A stretch of 64,000 bases of DNA, taken from Sulfolobus islandicus Y.N.15.51 (lineage in GTDB: Archaea; Thermoproteota; Thermoprotei_A; Sulfolobales; Sulfolobaceae). The notes beneath the pieces were generated by a model. It made no database searches, had not been told where the DNA came from, and worked only from the letters and a program-made list of their open reading frames with translations. The stretch lies in NCBI RefSeq assembly GCF_000022485.1, contig NC_012623.1, forward strand, positions 1,364,001 through 1,428,000, written 5' to 3'. The position numbers were made by a program, and so were the translations under genes. Of this stretch, positions 31,484 to 43,028 are shown piece by piece. How positions within the stretch are numbered: position 1 is the stretch's first letter; each line of letters begins with the position of its first letter.

Positions 31484-34279
31484 TTAAGAGTATTTTAAGC
31501 TTTGCAAGTAGGCGACAGCATTTAGCAATAAGTATACTATAGTGTCTTTACCTAAATGGTAATATTTTTGTAGAAATTGATAGGAAGTATCTATAGCTTC
31601 CCTAATCTTAACCTCCTCAATATTATTGAATGGAATCTTTCTCAATATCTCTTCTGGGTTATTAATTAAATCAAATGGTTTAAACAATATTTCAACTTGA
31701 TTATCCCCTGACTTAAGGTTAACTGCAAATATCTCATTATTATTTAAAGGTGAGAATGAGGAATAATATTCTTCAGATTTAACTATATCAATGAAATCTT
31801 CGTACAAGCACCATCTAGTTTCCCTACTATCTACATCTACGAATGATGTTACTTTATATTTATTGTTATTTCTTCTAAGTTGTTTCAACTTATTTTCAAG
31901 ACTTTTAGCTGAGATCCCTAAGATCTCCGACAGCTCATTAACCGTATACGCACCACCTTTTAGTGCTTGATATATGGTTAGATTTAGATCAGAAAGCCAA
32001 GGTCTAATCTGCGCATGAGCGAATATCGCTTCTCTCAACAATCCTGCGTTTTCAGTATATATCATTTTTATTTTGCCTTCCCTAACTTTTTTGATAAATT
32101 CTAGAGTTCTCTTTATGCTAAAGTATCTTTTTATTGTCTGTCTTAGCGCTTCTTTTATTAAGAATTTATCTTCTTTTGTGTTGATTTTTGATATTTTACC
32201 AAAGCTTGGTTGGATCTCCTTAAGTGTAGCTATATAAAGAGGAGATCTCAATATAGATCTCAATACGATTTTTACGATTTTCCTCTCATCCATATTTATG
32301 ATGTCTTTGAATAAATCTACTGGAGTCCCCTTTATTGAGAAACCATATATTGAACTTCTACTAGAAGCGTTTAACGTATATTTTTTAGTTACTAGATAAA
32401 GTAATATATGAGATAAAGTATTTGAAATTCTCTCGTCAATCAGTACAGTGTAAATCCATTCATCCTCCTTATTTTCCACCAGTACTATATCTCCAGAGGG
32501 TATTTTCAGTCCTAACTTTCTATACTCTTCAAATATCTTAATTATACTTTCCTTTGAATTTTTATCCATTATCTCATTCATTGTAAGATAATATTCGTTG
32601 AAATTTTCTATAATTTTTCTAATGTAATCTACTATTAATGAAGATTTAGATGTATTTTCTCCTTTCCATATCGGTATCTCACCTTCACCCTCATTAGCTA
32701 GAGTAACATCTATCGTATTCTTATGGGTATTTATACGCAATACTTTCCAGAACTTTCCACTTATTCTTATTACATCATTTGCTCTCACATGTTTATATAC
32801 GTAAACTGCGTCTATCTCGCCTACGGTTATACCATTATGTTTTAAGGCAAATGTTTCGTCATTGTTAATTAGTGAAAAGAATTCTGAGAAGTCTTTTCCC
32901 CAGCTACTTCTAGCATCCCTATTAAATCTCCATATCTTAAAGAATCCTTGTCCTAGTTTTAAGTAGTTCTCCTCAATCTTTATTATATTATTTTTTACTA
33001 GATACTGTATTAAATCCATCAATCTCGATGATTCCAGATTCCTATAAATATAAGTTCCTCGAATAATACTAAGAGCCTCTTCTATGCTCATTTTTTGATT
33101 TTGTAATACCATGCCAACTATTTCTCTTGCAACAACATCTAATCCATCATCTATGAAAGGTTTTTCCATTTTACCATCTTTTGCTGAAAGATATAGTGCT
33201 AAGGACTCTAATACGTCGAAATCGTAGAAGCAGATTATTTCTCCCTTAGGAACTCCATGGACTATATGTCCACTTCTGCCTAGTCTCTGGAGAAACGAGG
33301 ATACTGAAGTCGGTGGTCTAAGCATTATTACTTTCTTTATATCTCCTACGTGAATTCCCAGTTCTAGTGTTTTAGTGCATACTACTGCCTTCGCATTGCC
33401 ATTTCTTAATTCTCCTTCAGCTAAGTTCTTAAGGTCTCTAGAAACTGACGAATGATGCACGTAGATTTCTTTATTTCCTAATTTTTCTAATTCTTCATGA
33501 AGTCTTTCCGTGGAAAACCTAGAATTTGTAAAGACTAGTGTAGGCTTTTCTATTAGTTGGTTTATTTTTTCTGCTGCATTTCTCCACAAAGTGAAATTAT
33601 TATCAATCTTATTTATTTTTATTTCAAAATTCCTCGTATCATTTAATCTTATTATCTTCATCTTTCTTTCGGAAGATCCGAAGAGAAATTGCGCTACTTT
33701 GTTCTCATCACTCACTGTAGCTGATAAGCCAATTCGTTGAAAGTCGTAGCCAATGAAGTGTTTTAATCTTTCAAGTAGTATTGATAGCTGAGTTCCTCGC
33801 TTGGAGTTTATTAACTCATGAATCTCGTCGACTATGACCCATTTAACGTTTTTGTAATGCTCCCTAAACCTACTAGCCCAGTCTAGATCTATTTCTAATC
33901 CTTCTGGTGTAGTAACAATTATGTGAGGTATTTTCTTTAATCGTAAGTTCTTCTCCTTTTGAGGAACTTCTCCATGTTTCCTGTTTACTAAAAAGCCTAG
34001 TCTAGAGGCCCACCAGTCTATTCTATAAAGAAGATCATTGATTAGTGCTTTCAATGGTGTAATATAAATTACAGTAACAGGTTTAACATCTTCTTTTAAC
34101 ATTCTATTTAATATCGGAAACATTGCTGCTTCAGTTTTTCCATAACCAGTAGGTGCAATGATGAGAGTGTTGTATCCATTAGTAATTGGTTCATAGGACA
34201 TCTCTTGTACTCTAGTTAGCTTAATCCAATTCTTTTCCTCTATTAGCTTTCTTAATCGCTGGTCAAGATGATCTAGCAT
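31484..34279 (-). CDS. Lhr-family superfamily 2 helicase
   Basis: A 931-residue ATPase. Walker A is APTGYGKTEAAMFP near residue 43, the DEIH box is VIVDEIHELINSKRGTQL near 148, SAT is LSATVSDE near 187, and helicase domain 2 ends with SFLQRLGRSGHIVHG. A winged-helix/beta-barrel region and a C-terminal domain follow, the Lhr-core arrangement. It probably unwinds DNA or RNA-DNA hybrids; aLhr2 type fits better than a long Lhr. There are no membrane segments. The ATG start is divergent from the small zinc protein at 34354. Confidence 0.9.
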   Translation of the reverse strand: MLDHLDQRLRKLIEEKNWIKLTRVQEMSYEPITNGYNTLIIAPTGYGKTEAAMFPILNRMLKEDVKPVTVIYITPLKALINDLLYRIDWWASRLGFLVNRKHGEVPQKEKNLRLKKIPHIIVTTPEGLEIDLDWASRFREHYKNVKWVIVDEIHELINSKRGTQLSILLERLKHFIGYDFQRIGLSATVSDENKVAQFLFGSSERKMKIIRLNDTRNFEIKINKIDNNFTLWRNAAEKINQLIEKPTLVFTNSRFSTERLHEELEKLGNKEIYVHHSSVSRDLKNLAEGELRNGNAKAVVCTKTLELGIHVGDIKKVIMLRPPTSVSSFLQRLGRSGHIVHGVPKGEIICFYDFDVLESLALYLSAKDGKMEKPFIDDGLDVVAREIVGMVLQNQKMSIEEALSIIRGTYIYRNLESSRLMDLIQYLVKNNIIKIEENYLKLGQGFFKIWRFNRDARSSWGKDFSEFFSLINNDETFALKHNGITVGEIDAVYVYKHVRANDVIRISGKFWKVLRINTHKNTIDVTLANEGEGEIPIWKGENTSKSSLIVDYIRKIIENFNEYYLTMNEIMDKNSKESIIKIFEEYRKLGLKIPSGDIVLVENKEDEWIYTVLIDERISNTLSHILLYLVTKKYTLNASSRSSIYGFSIKGTPVDLFKDIINMDERKIVKIVLRSILRSPLYIATLKEIQPSFGKISKINTKEDKFLIKEALRQTIKRYFSIKRTLEFIKKVREGKIKMIYTENAGLLREAIFAHAQIRPWLSDLNLTIYQALKGGAYTVNELSEILGISAKSLENKLKQLRRNNNKYKVTSFVDVDSRETRWCLYEDFIDIVKSEEYYSSFSPLNNNEIFAVNLKSGDNQVEILFKPFDLINNPEEILRKIPFNNIEEVKIREAIDTSYQFLQKYYHLGKDTIVYLLLNAVAYLQSLKYS

Positions 34280-34353
34280 TAATTATCACGCCAAATTTAC
34301 TGAATAGCACCATTTACCGTTATTTTTAAAAATATAAAATCAACGTTCAATCT

Positions 34354-34593
34354 ATGTCTCATAAATATACTTGTAATGTATGTGGAAGATCTTTTCCAGA
34401 AGGTCAAGGAATAATAATTGAAATTGGTGGTGATAAACTATACTTTCACAGCAAAAGTTGTGCGTACAAGTTCCTTAAAGAGATGGTTATGGAGGCTGAT
34501 ACGGATTGCATTAATTCTTCATTAAAGAAAGTTAGAAAGAAATACGATGAGATATTAGAGCAAGTGAGCAAAAAAGCTGAAAAGAAAATTTAA
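34354..34593 (+). CDS. Small TRASH-like zinc-finger protein
   Basis: A 79-residue protein: CNVCGRSFPEGQGIIIEIGG, then LYFHSKSCAYKFLKEM. The C-x2-C...H-x3-C arrangement and the FHSKSCAYKF motif resemble TRASH/YHS metal-binding fingers. The rest is a charged helix (KKVRKKYDEILEQVSKKAEK). It is divergent from lhr, whose start is 74 bases away, and 75 bases before rtcB. Zinc binding is likely; its partner is unknown. Confidence 0.8.
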   Translation: MSHKYTCNVCGRSFPEGQGIIIEIGGDKLYFHSKSCAYKFLKEMVMEADTDCINSSLKKVRKKYDEILEQVSKKAEKKI

Positions 34594-34667
34594 GGTTATT
34601 GAAATAAATACTCCATTAATAGGTGTAGTTTTATTTAGGCTAAGTAATATCTCTATTTGATTGAAAA

Positions 34668-37051
<2,384 letters not shown>

Positions 37052-37079
37052 ATATTGTAATATATAGGGTGTAACATTC

Positions 37080-38672
37080 ATGTCTGCTAAAGAAAAGTTT
37101 ACAAGCTTATCTCCTGCAGAATTCTTTAAAAGGAATCCGGAGCTGGCCGGATTCCCTAATCCAGCGAGGGCTCTTTATCAAACAGTTAGAGAGTTAATAG
37201 AGAACTCGCTGGACGCTACCGATGTACACGGGATATTGCCTAATATTAAGATTACGATTGACTTAATTGACGAAGCTAGGCAAATATATAAAGTTAATGT
37301 GGTTGACAATGGAATAGGCATTCCTCCCCAGGAGGTTCCCAATGCCTTTGGTAGAGTATTATACAGTTCGAAATATGCAAATAGGCAAACTAGGGGTATG
37401 TATGGTCTAGGTGTAAAGGCAGCTGTTCTCTATAGCCAAATGCATCAAGATAAGCCCATAGAAATAGAGACTTCCCCAGCAAATTCTAAAAGAATATACA
37501 CTTTTAAGTTAAAAATTGATATAAATAAGAACGAGCCAATAATTGTAGAAAGGGGATCTGTGGAAAACACTAGGGGTTTTCATGGAACGTCCGTTGCAAT
37601 TTCTATACCGGGAGATTGGCCTAAAGCTAAATCAAGAATTTACGAGTATATTAAGAGGACTTACATTATTACCCCTTACGCAGAATTTATCTTCAAAGAT
37701 CCTGAAGGAAATGTAACATATTATCCGAGATTAACAAATAAGATTCCTAAGCCGCCACAAGAAGTTAAGCCTCATCCCTATGGAGTAGATAGGGAAGAAA
37801 TAAAGATACTAATAAATAATCTAAAGAGAGACTATACCATAAAAGAATTTTTGGTTAATGAATTTCAAAGTATAGGGGATACTACTGCAGATAAGATCCT
37901 AGAATTAGCTGGATTAAAGCCCAATAAGAAAGTTAAGAACTTAACAGAAGAGGAAATAACTAGGTTAGTTGAGACTTTTAAAAAGTATGAGGATTTTAGA
38001 TCCCCATCAGCGGATTCACTTTCTGTAATAGGGGAAGATTTAATTGAATTAGGTTTAAAAAAGATTTTTAATCCAGACTTCGCAGCCTCTATAACTAGGA
38101 AACCTAAAGCTTACCAAGGACATCCATTCATAGTTGAAGCAGGTGTCGCATTTGGCGGTAGTATACCCGTTGGTGAAGAGCCTATAGTTTTAAGATATGC
38201 CAATAAGATTCCGTTAATTTACGACGAGAAATCAGATGTCATATGGAAAGTCGTTGAAGAGCTGGATTGGAAAAGGTATGGTATTGAGTCGGATCAATAT
38301 CAAATGGTGGTAATGGTTCATTTATGTAGTACCAAGATACCATATAAGAGTGCTGGAAAGGAAAGTATAGCTGAAGTAGAGGATATAGAGAAGGAAATAA
38401 AGAACGCATTGATGGAAGTCGCACGAAAACTTAAACAGTATTTGAGTGAGAAGAGAAAGGAACAAGAAGCTAAGAAGAAATTACTTGCGTATTTAAAATA
38501 TATACCAGAGGTTAGCAGATCTTTAGCAACCTTTTTAGCATCTGGCAATAAAGAGTTAGTGTCTAAGTACCAGAACGAGATCTCAGAAGGTTTATTTAAA
38601 CTTATTTCTAAGAAATTAGATTTGATTAACATTGAAGAATATAGAAAGGTCTATAGGGTGGATAATGAATGA
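37080..38672 (+). CDS. top6B: DNA topoisomerase VI subunit B
   Basis: ATP-binding subunit of the type IIB topoisomerase. The GHKL ATPase motifs are RELIENSLDATDV near residue 37, VVDNGIGIPPQEV near 75 and TRGMYGLGVKAA near 105; a helix-two-turns-helix insert follows near 240-300, then a transducer domain with the KS(A)GKESIA switch-lysine region near 420. At 530 residues it is full length. It overlaps top6A by 4 bases. The Topo VI holoenzyme relaxes and decatenates DNA. Confidence 0.97.
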   Translation: MSAKEKFTSLSPAEFFKRNPELAGFPNPARALYQTVRELIENSLDATDVHGILPNIKITIDLIDEARQIYKVNVVDNGIGIPPQEVPNAFGRVLYSSKYANRQTRGMYGLGVKAAVLYSQMHQDKPIEIETSPANSKRIYTFKLKIDINKNEPIIVERGSVENTRGFHGTSVAISIPGDWPKAKSRIYEYIKRTYIITPYAEFIFKDPEGNVTYYPRLTNKIPKPPQEVKPHPYGVDREEIKILINNLKRDYTIKEFLVNEFQSIGDTTADKILELAGLKPNKKVKNLTEEEITRLVETFKKYEDFRSPSADSLSVIGEDLIELGLKKIFNPDFAASITRKPKAYQGHPFIVEAGVAFGGSIPVGEEPIVLRYANKIPLIYDEKSDVIWKVVEELDWKRYGIESDQYQMVVMVHLCSTKIPYKSAGKESIAEVEDIEKEIKNALMEVARKLKQYLSEKRKEQEAKKKLLAYLKYIPEVSRSLATFLASGNKELVSKYQNEISEGLFKLISKKLDLINIEEYRKVYRVDNE

Positions 38673-39838
38673 GTTCTGAATTTATATCGAAAGTTGATAA
38701 GGAAGCGAGAAGGAAAGCTGCTAATATATTGCGTGATAAATTCCTTAATCTAGTTGAGCAACTCAAGAAAGGCGAACCGCTAGTGATGGAAATCCCGATG
38801 AGAACTCTATCTAATGCGATTTACGATGAAAAAAGAAAGCTGCTATTATTGGGAGAAAAGAAACTCAAGAGGAATTTCCTAGATTTGAACGAAGCGAAGC
38901 GATTTATGCAAACTGTGTTAATGGCATCAATAATTTATGATGCTTTAGTGAGTGACGAATATCCCACGATACGTGACCTTTATTACAGAGGGAAACACTC
39001 ACTTTTGTTAAAGTCAATCGAAGGCAATAAGATTGTATCCGAAGAGAATACATGGGATGAGCAAAAGGAGTCCGATAGTGTTATAGTTGATATTGAAGTA
39101 TTTACATCTCTTCTTAGAGAAGAAATGCTAATTCTCAGTAAGGAAAAGGGTAAAGTTGTAGGTAATTTAAGGATAAGGAGTGGAAATGATGTAATAGATC
39201 TAAGTAAAACCGGTCATGGAGCCTATGCAATTGAACCTACTCCAGATTTGATAGATTTCATTGACGTAGATGCAGAATTTGTGCTAGTAGTGGAGAAGGA
39301 TGCAGTGTTCCAACAATTACATAGAGCTGGTTTTTGGAAACAGTACAAGTCCATTTTAATAACTAGTGCAGGTCAACCAGATAGGGCTACTAGAAGGTTT
39401 GTTAGAAGACTTAATGAGGAATTAAAATTGCCAGTTTATATCTTAACTGACGCTGATCCTTACGGATGGTATATATTTAGTGTGTTCAGGATAGGTTCGA
39501 TATCTTTATCTTATGAGAGTGAGAGGCTAGCTACTCCAGATTCTAAATTTTTGGGCGTATCAATGGGTGATATCTTCGGTAACTCCAGAAAGAAACCCTA
39601 TCTAAGTGAAGCTGAGAGAAAGAACTATATAATTAAGGCCAAGGATGCAGACATAAAGAGAGCTGAGGAGATTAAAAACTATGAATGGTTTAAGACTAAA
39701 GCATGGCAAGAGGAGATAAATACTTTTCTACAGAGGAAGGCTAAGTTGGAAATAGAGGCTATGGCAAGCAAGGGTCTTAAGTTTCTCGGCTTCCAATACA
39801 TTCCAGAAAAGATAACCAATAAGGATTATATTGCTTAA
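38669..39838 (+). CDS. top6A: DNA topoisomerase VI subunit A
   Basis: DNA-cleaving subunit, related to Spo11. The catalytic tyrosine is in TIRDLYYRGKHSL near residue 105, and the Toprim acidic residues are in VVEKDAVFQQL near 207 and LTDADPYGWYIF near 260. The length of 389 residues is typical. ATG overlaps the top6B stop, as in most archaea. The gene is followed by a 345-base spacer holding a small zinc-protein gene and an sRNA candidate. Confidence 0.97.
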   Translation: MSSEFISKVDKEARRKAANILRDKFLNLVEQLKKGEPLVMEIPMRTLSNAIYDEKRKLLLLGEKKLKRNFLDLNEAKRFMQTVLMASIIYDALVSDEYPTIRDLYYRGKHSLLLKSIEGNKIVSEENTWDEQKESDSVIVDIEVFTSLLREEMLILSKEKGKVVGNLRIRSGNDVIDLSKTGHGAYAIEPTPDLIDFIDVDAEFVLVVEKDAVFQQLHRAGFWKQYKSILITSAGQPDRATRRFVRRLNEELKLPVYILTDADPYGWYIFSVFRIGSISLSYESERLATPDSKFLGVSMGDIFGNSRKKPYLSEAERKNYIIKAKDADIKRAEEIKNYEWFKTKAWQEEINTFLQRKAKLEIEAMASKGLKFLGFQYIPEKITNKDYIA

Positions 39839-39884
39839 TCAGCCGAGACAGGTTATTTCATTTTCATCAATTTTATGGGTTTCA

Positions 39885-40037
39885 TCACTCTTGTTCATAA
39901 TAACCTAGAATCTCATTAAAAGTATTCCTCTTACATACATTACAATAGATATATATGGTTTTTTGTGAACTTATATCAAAGCTAATATTTAATACTTTCT
40001 CAGTATTACAATTTGCACACCTTATCTTCCATGGCAT
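39885..40037 (-). CDS. 50-residue zinc-ribbon-like microprotein
   Basis: On the minus strand ATG 40037 to TGA 39885 encodes MPWKIRCANCNTEKVLNISF, then IYIYCNVCKRNTFNEILG and an acidic end. Two CxxC pairs 21 residues apart (C7, C10, C32, C35) form a likely zinc ribbon. ATTTAAAA about 20-26 bases upstream is a fair TATA box. It lies in the spacer between top6A and aIF5A. The intact cysteine pattern in a random-looking spacer argues for a real gene; its function is unknown. Confidence 0.65.
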   Translation of the reverse strand: MPWKIRCANCNTEKVLNISFDISSQKTIYIYCNVCKRNTFNEILGYYEQE

Positions 40038-40070
40038 ACTTTAATATCTAGTTTTAAATAAAATAAAATT

Positions 40071-40124
40071 GCTGTGAAGACCTAGCTAGGCCTGAAAAGT
40101 GATGAGGGGCCAAAGCTCGGAGCG
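40071..40124 (+). ncRNA. C/D box guide sRNA (candidate)
   Basis: On the plus strand: C box GTGAAGA (40074-40080), 11-base guide CCTAGCTAGGC, D' CTGA (40092-40095), 3-base spacer, C' GTGATGA (40099-40105), 12-base guide GGGGCCAAAGCT, D-like CGGA (40118-40121), then a T-rich stretch. The guide lengths and the 3-base D'-C' gap are ideal for an archaeal C/D RNA; the D box deviates from CTGA and the C box has one change. TTTTAAAT lies about 20 bases upstream. Confidence 0.6.
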
Positions 40125-40182
40125 TTTTTAATAAGAGTAAGAGTTTAAAGTTTAACACTTTTTATATCATAGAGGGTTAAAG

Positions 40183-40578
40183 ATGAGCATAACGTACACG
40201 ACCGTCGGTGAGCTCAAGGTAGGTAGTTATGTAGTAATAGACGGAGAGCCTTGTAGGGTTGTAGAAGTAACTAAGGCTAAAACGGGTAAGCACGGTAGCG
40301 CAAAAGCTAATGTAGTTGCAATTGGCGTTTTTAGCGGAGCTAAAAAAACTTTAATGGCTCCAGTAGATCAGCAAGTTGAAGTTCCCATCATAGAAAAGCA
40401 TATTGGTCAAATAATTGCAGATATGGGTGACAAAATACAAGTAATGGATTTAGAAACTTATGAGACCTTCGAGATCGAGAAACCAACAGAGGACGAACTA
40501 GCCTCTAAAATAAGACCTAATGCGGAATTAGAGTATTGGGAAATAATGGGAAGAAGAAAAATAGTTAGGGTCAAGTAA
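40183..40578 (+). CDS. eif5A: Translation factor aIF5A
   Basis: The archaeal homologue of eIF5A, which rescues ribosomes stalled at difficult peptide bonds. The 131-residue protein has the modified lysine K36 in [14 protein letters not shown] and the two beta-barrel domains ([30 protein letters not shown]). K36 is the substrate of deoxyhypusine synthase, encoded 3.1 kb upstream. GAGGG about 7 bases before ATG can act as ribosome-binding site. It is followed directly by srp54, 2 bases away. Confidence 0.97.
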   Translation: MSITYTTVGELKVGSYVVIDGEPCRVVEVTKAKTGKHGSAKANVVAIGVFSGAKKTLMAPVDQQVEVPIIEKHIGQIIADMGDKIQVMDLETYETFEIEKPTEDELASKIRPNAELEYWEIMGRRKIVRVK

Positions 40579-40580
40579 TA

Positions 40581-41924
40581 ATGTTAGAAAATATAAGGGA
40601 TGCCGTAAGAAAGTTCCTTACAAGGTCTACACCATACGAGAAGGCTGTAGATGAGTTTATAAAAGAACTTCAGAAGTCTCTTATTTCATCCGATGTAAAT
40701 GTAAAGCTAGTTTTTTCATTAACCGCCAAGATTAAAGAAAGGCTAAATAAGGAAAAGCCTCCATCTGTTTTAGAAAGGAAGGAATGGTTCATTTCTATAG
40801 TTTATGATGAACTTTCCAAATTGTTTGGAGGAGATAAGGAACCTAATGTTAATCCCACCAAGTTACCCTTTATAATAATGTTGGTTGGTGTTCAAGGAAG
40901 CGGAAAAACAACCACTGCAGGGAAATTAGCTTATTTCTACAAAAGAAGAGGTTATAAAGTAGGTTTAGTGGCGGCTGACGTGTATAGGCCAGCTGCTTAT
41001 GATCAATTGTTGCAGTTAGGTAATCAAATTGGAGTACCAGTATATGGAGAACCAAATAATCAAAACGCCATCGAGATAGCTAAAAAAGGAGTTGATACGT
41101 TTGTAAAGAACAAAATGGATATAATCATAGTAGACACTGCAGGACGACATGGATATGGTGAAGAGACTAAGCTTCTAGAGGAAATGAAGGAGATATATGA
41201 GGCATTGAAACCCGATGATGTAATCTTGGTCATTGACGCGTCCATTGGACAAAAAGCCTATGATTTAGCATCTAGATTCCATCAAGCAAGTCCAATCGGT
41301 TCTATAATAATAACGAAGATGGATGGCACTGCAAAGGGAGGCGGAGCGTTGTCAGCAGTAGCAGCTACTGGAGCTACGATAAAGTTTATAGGTACTGGAG
41401 AAAAAATAGACGAATTAGAAATATTTAATGCCAAGAGATATGTTTCTAGGATATTAGGGATGGGAGATATAGAATCAATTCTAGAGAAAGTTAAAGGATT
41501 AGAGGAATACGAGAAAATACAAAAGAAAATGGAAGATGTTATGGAAGGTAAAGGAAAGCTAACACTTAGAGATGTTTATGCACAAATCATGGCTTTGAGG
41601 AAAATGGGTCCCCTTTCTAAAGTGCTACAACATATCCCGGGTTTAGGTGTTATGCTTCCCACCCCTAGCGAAGACCAATTGAAATTAGGAGAGGAAAAGA
41701 TTAGGAGATGGCTAGCAGCCTTAAATTCTATGACGTATAAGGAATTGGAAAATCCTAGTATAATTGATAAGTCGAGAATGAGAAGAATAGCTGAAGGATC
41801 AGGATTAGAGGTTGAAGATGTAAGAGAACTTTTAGAGTGGTATAACAACATGAATAAGCTTTTGAAAATGGTAAAAAGAAGGAGGGGCAGTATTGATAAA
41901 CTCTTCGGAGGGAAAATCGGATAA
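40581..41924 (+). CDS. srp54: Signal recognition particle GTPase SRP54
   Basis: Binds signal sequences and SRP RNA and targets ribosomes to the membrane. The N domain (about residues 1-85) is followed by the G domain with [15 protein letters not shown] near 106, [11 protein letters not shown] near 188 and [14 protein letters not shown] near 247; the methionine-rich M domain occupies the last 150 residues ([23 protein letters not shown]). At 447 residues it is full length. It overlaps the Pus10-like gene by 32 bases. Confidence 0.97.
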   Translation: MLENIRDAVRKFLTRSTPYEKAVDEFIKELQKSLISSDVNVKLVFSLTAKIKERLNKEKPPSVLERKEWFISIVYDELSKLFGGDKEPNVNPTKLPFIIMLVGVQGSGKTTTAGKLAYFYKRRGYKVGLVAADVYRPAAYDQLLQLGNQIGVPVYGEPNNQNAIEIAKKGVDTFVKNKMDIIIVDTAGRHGYGEETKLLEEMKEIYEALKPDDVILVIDASIGQKAYDLASRFHQASPIGSIIITKMDGTAKGGGALSAVAATGATIKFIGTGEKIDELEIFNAKRYVSRILGMGDIESILEKVKGLEEYEKIQKKMEDVMEGKGKLTLRDVYAQIMALRKMGPLSKVLQHIPGLGVMLPTPSEDQLKLGEEKIRRWLAALNSMTYKELENPSIIDKSRMRRIAEGSGLEVEDVRELLEWYNNMNKLLKMVKRRRGSIDKLFGGKIG

Positions 41925-43005
41925 TAAAATAATTGAGAAAGCTATACAAATATTATCAAAATATCCCTTGTGTAATAGCTGTTTAGGAAGATGTTTTGCA
42001 AGACTAGGATATGGATTAGAGAATAAAGAAAGGGGTAAGGCTATAAAGATTTCATTAATGATGTTCTTGGACGAAAAGATAAAAGATCATAAAATAGTTG
42101 ACCTTATTTCAATAAAAAGTATAATGGAGAATCTCGGACCAATAGCGGAAAAGTGGTACAAGCTTTATCTCTCTTCAGAATTTCACACTTATCCTTGCTA
42201 TTTATGCCAAAATAAAATAGATGAAATAAAACAAGATTTCTTTGAAAAAGCGTTCAAGCTGCTATCTGGATTAGGTACTAAAAGTTATGTGCTTGGTGTT
42301 GAATTAGATGAGGATACTAAAAAGAAAGAAAATGAAATAATTAAAGAATTCGCTCTTATATATTACGAGAGTATAAAACATGAAATAAAAAGAGAAGTAG
42401 GTAAAATGTTAGCGGAAAGAGGATATCCTCCAAACATGGAGAGCCCTGAAGTAGAGATAGTTTATAGGATTTCTGATAGGCAAGTATTTATTATATCCAA
42501 AAATATAAGAACCTTATACGTTTATAATCGTTTAAATAGAAACCTACCGATATCCTCTTGGTTCTCCAAAAAAGGAAATGAAGGACTTGATAGCTTACTT
42601 CAGAAAAAGATTATTTTCGCATTTTCTGAACCCACGAGTATAAGGGTCCTTGCAGAGTACCCTATTGTTATAGAAAACGAGGAAAGAGATAAGATAGAGA
42701 TAGGAGGGTATAATATTTCCAAAGTAATGACCATTGGAAAGAGGGAATTACAAGCCATATCATCCGCTAAACCATCTATGAGGAGATATAGAGTTACAGT
42801 TTATTCTACAAGTAGTTTAAGTGAAGCTGCAAGAGTATATGGAAACATATACGACCTCTTTATTGACGTCAAATCTTTTAGTGAGCTTAAGGAGAAATTA
42901 AGTAAACTACAGTCTCAATACGAAATTATAATACTATCTATTGATTTAATTGATGTTAAGGGAAGAATCAAGGATATAGTTGGGACTTATCTAAAATCTT
43001 TTTAG
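41893..43005 (+). CDS. Degenerate Pus10-like protein (THUMP-type, no catalytic motif)
   Basis: The N-terminal part matches archaeal Pus10: CNSCLGRCFARLGYGLENKERG near residue 27, a second cysteine pair YPCYLCQNK near 100, and ESIKHEIKREVGKML with a later NRLNRNLPISSW, the counterpart of the KL.R.I.QT.W segment. The pseudouridine synthase signature GREDVDVRxLGxGRP is missing; the matching stretch reads SEPTSIRVLAEYP, with Ser for the catalytic Asp. The protein stops at VGTYLKSF, the place of GTYIKEF, so the C-terminal end is lacking. It starts at TTG with GGAGG upstream. It probably binds tRNA without modifying it, or is decaying. Confidence 0.75.
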   Translation: MINSSEGKSDNKIIEKAIQILSKYPLCNSCLGRCFARLGYGLENKERGKAIKISLMMFLDEKIKDHKIVDLISIKSIMENLGPIAEKWYKLYLSSEFHTYPCYLCQNKIDEIKQDFFEKAFKLLSGLGTKSYVLGVELDEDTKKKENEIIKEFALIYYESIKHEIKREVGKMLAERGYPPNMESPEVEIVYRISDRQVFIISKNIRTLYVYNRLNRNLPISSWFSKKGNEGLDSLLQKKIIFAFSEPTSIRVLAEYPIVIENEERDKIEIGGYNISKVMTIGKRELQAISSAKPSMRRYRVTVYSTSSLSEAARVYGNIYDLFIDVKSFSELKEKLSKLQSQYEIIILSIDLIDVKGRIKDIVGTYLKSF

Positions 43006-43028
43006 CTGTTAAAGATATATGCTATTTT

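Noticed and set aside
39841-40180. CRISPR or repeat array in the top6A / aIF5A gap
   Set aside because: No repeated units are present; the gap is explained by a microprotein and an sRNA candidate.
41893-43005. Active tRNA pseudouridine synthase Pus10
   Set aside because: The GREDVDVR motif with its catalytic Asp is absent, and the C-terminal end is missing.
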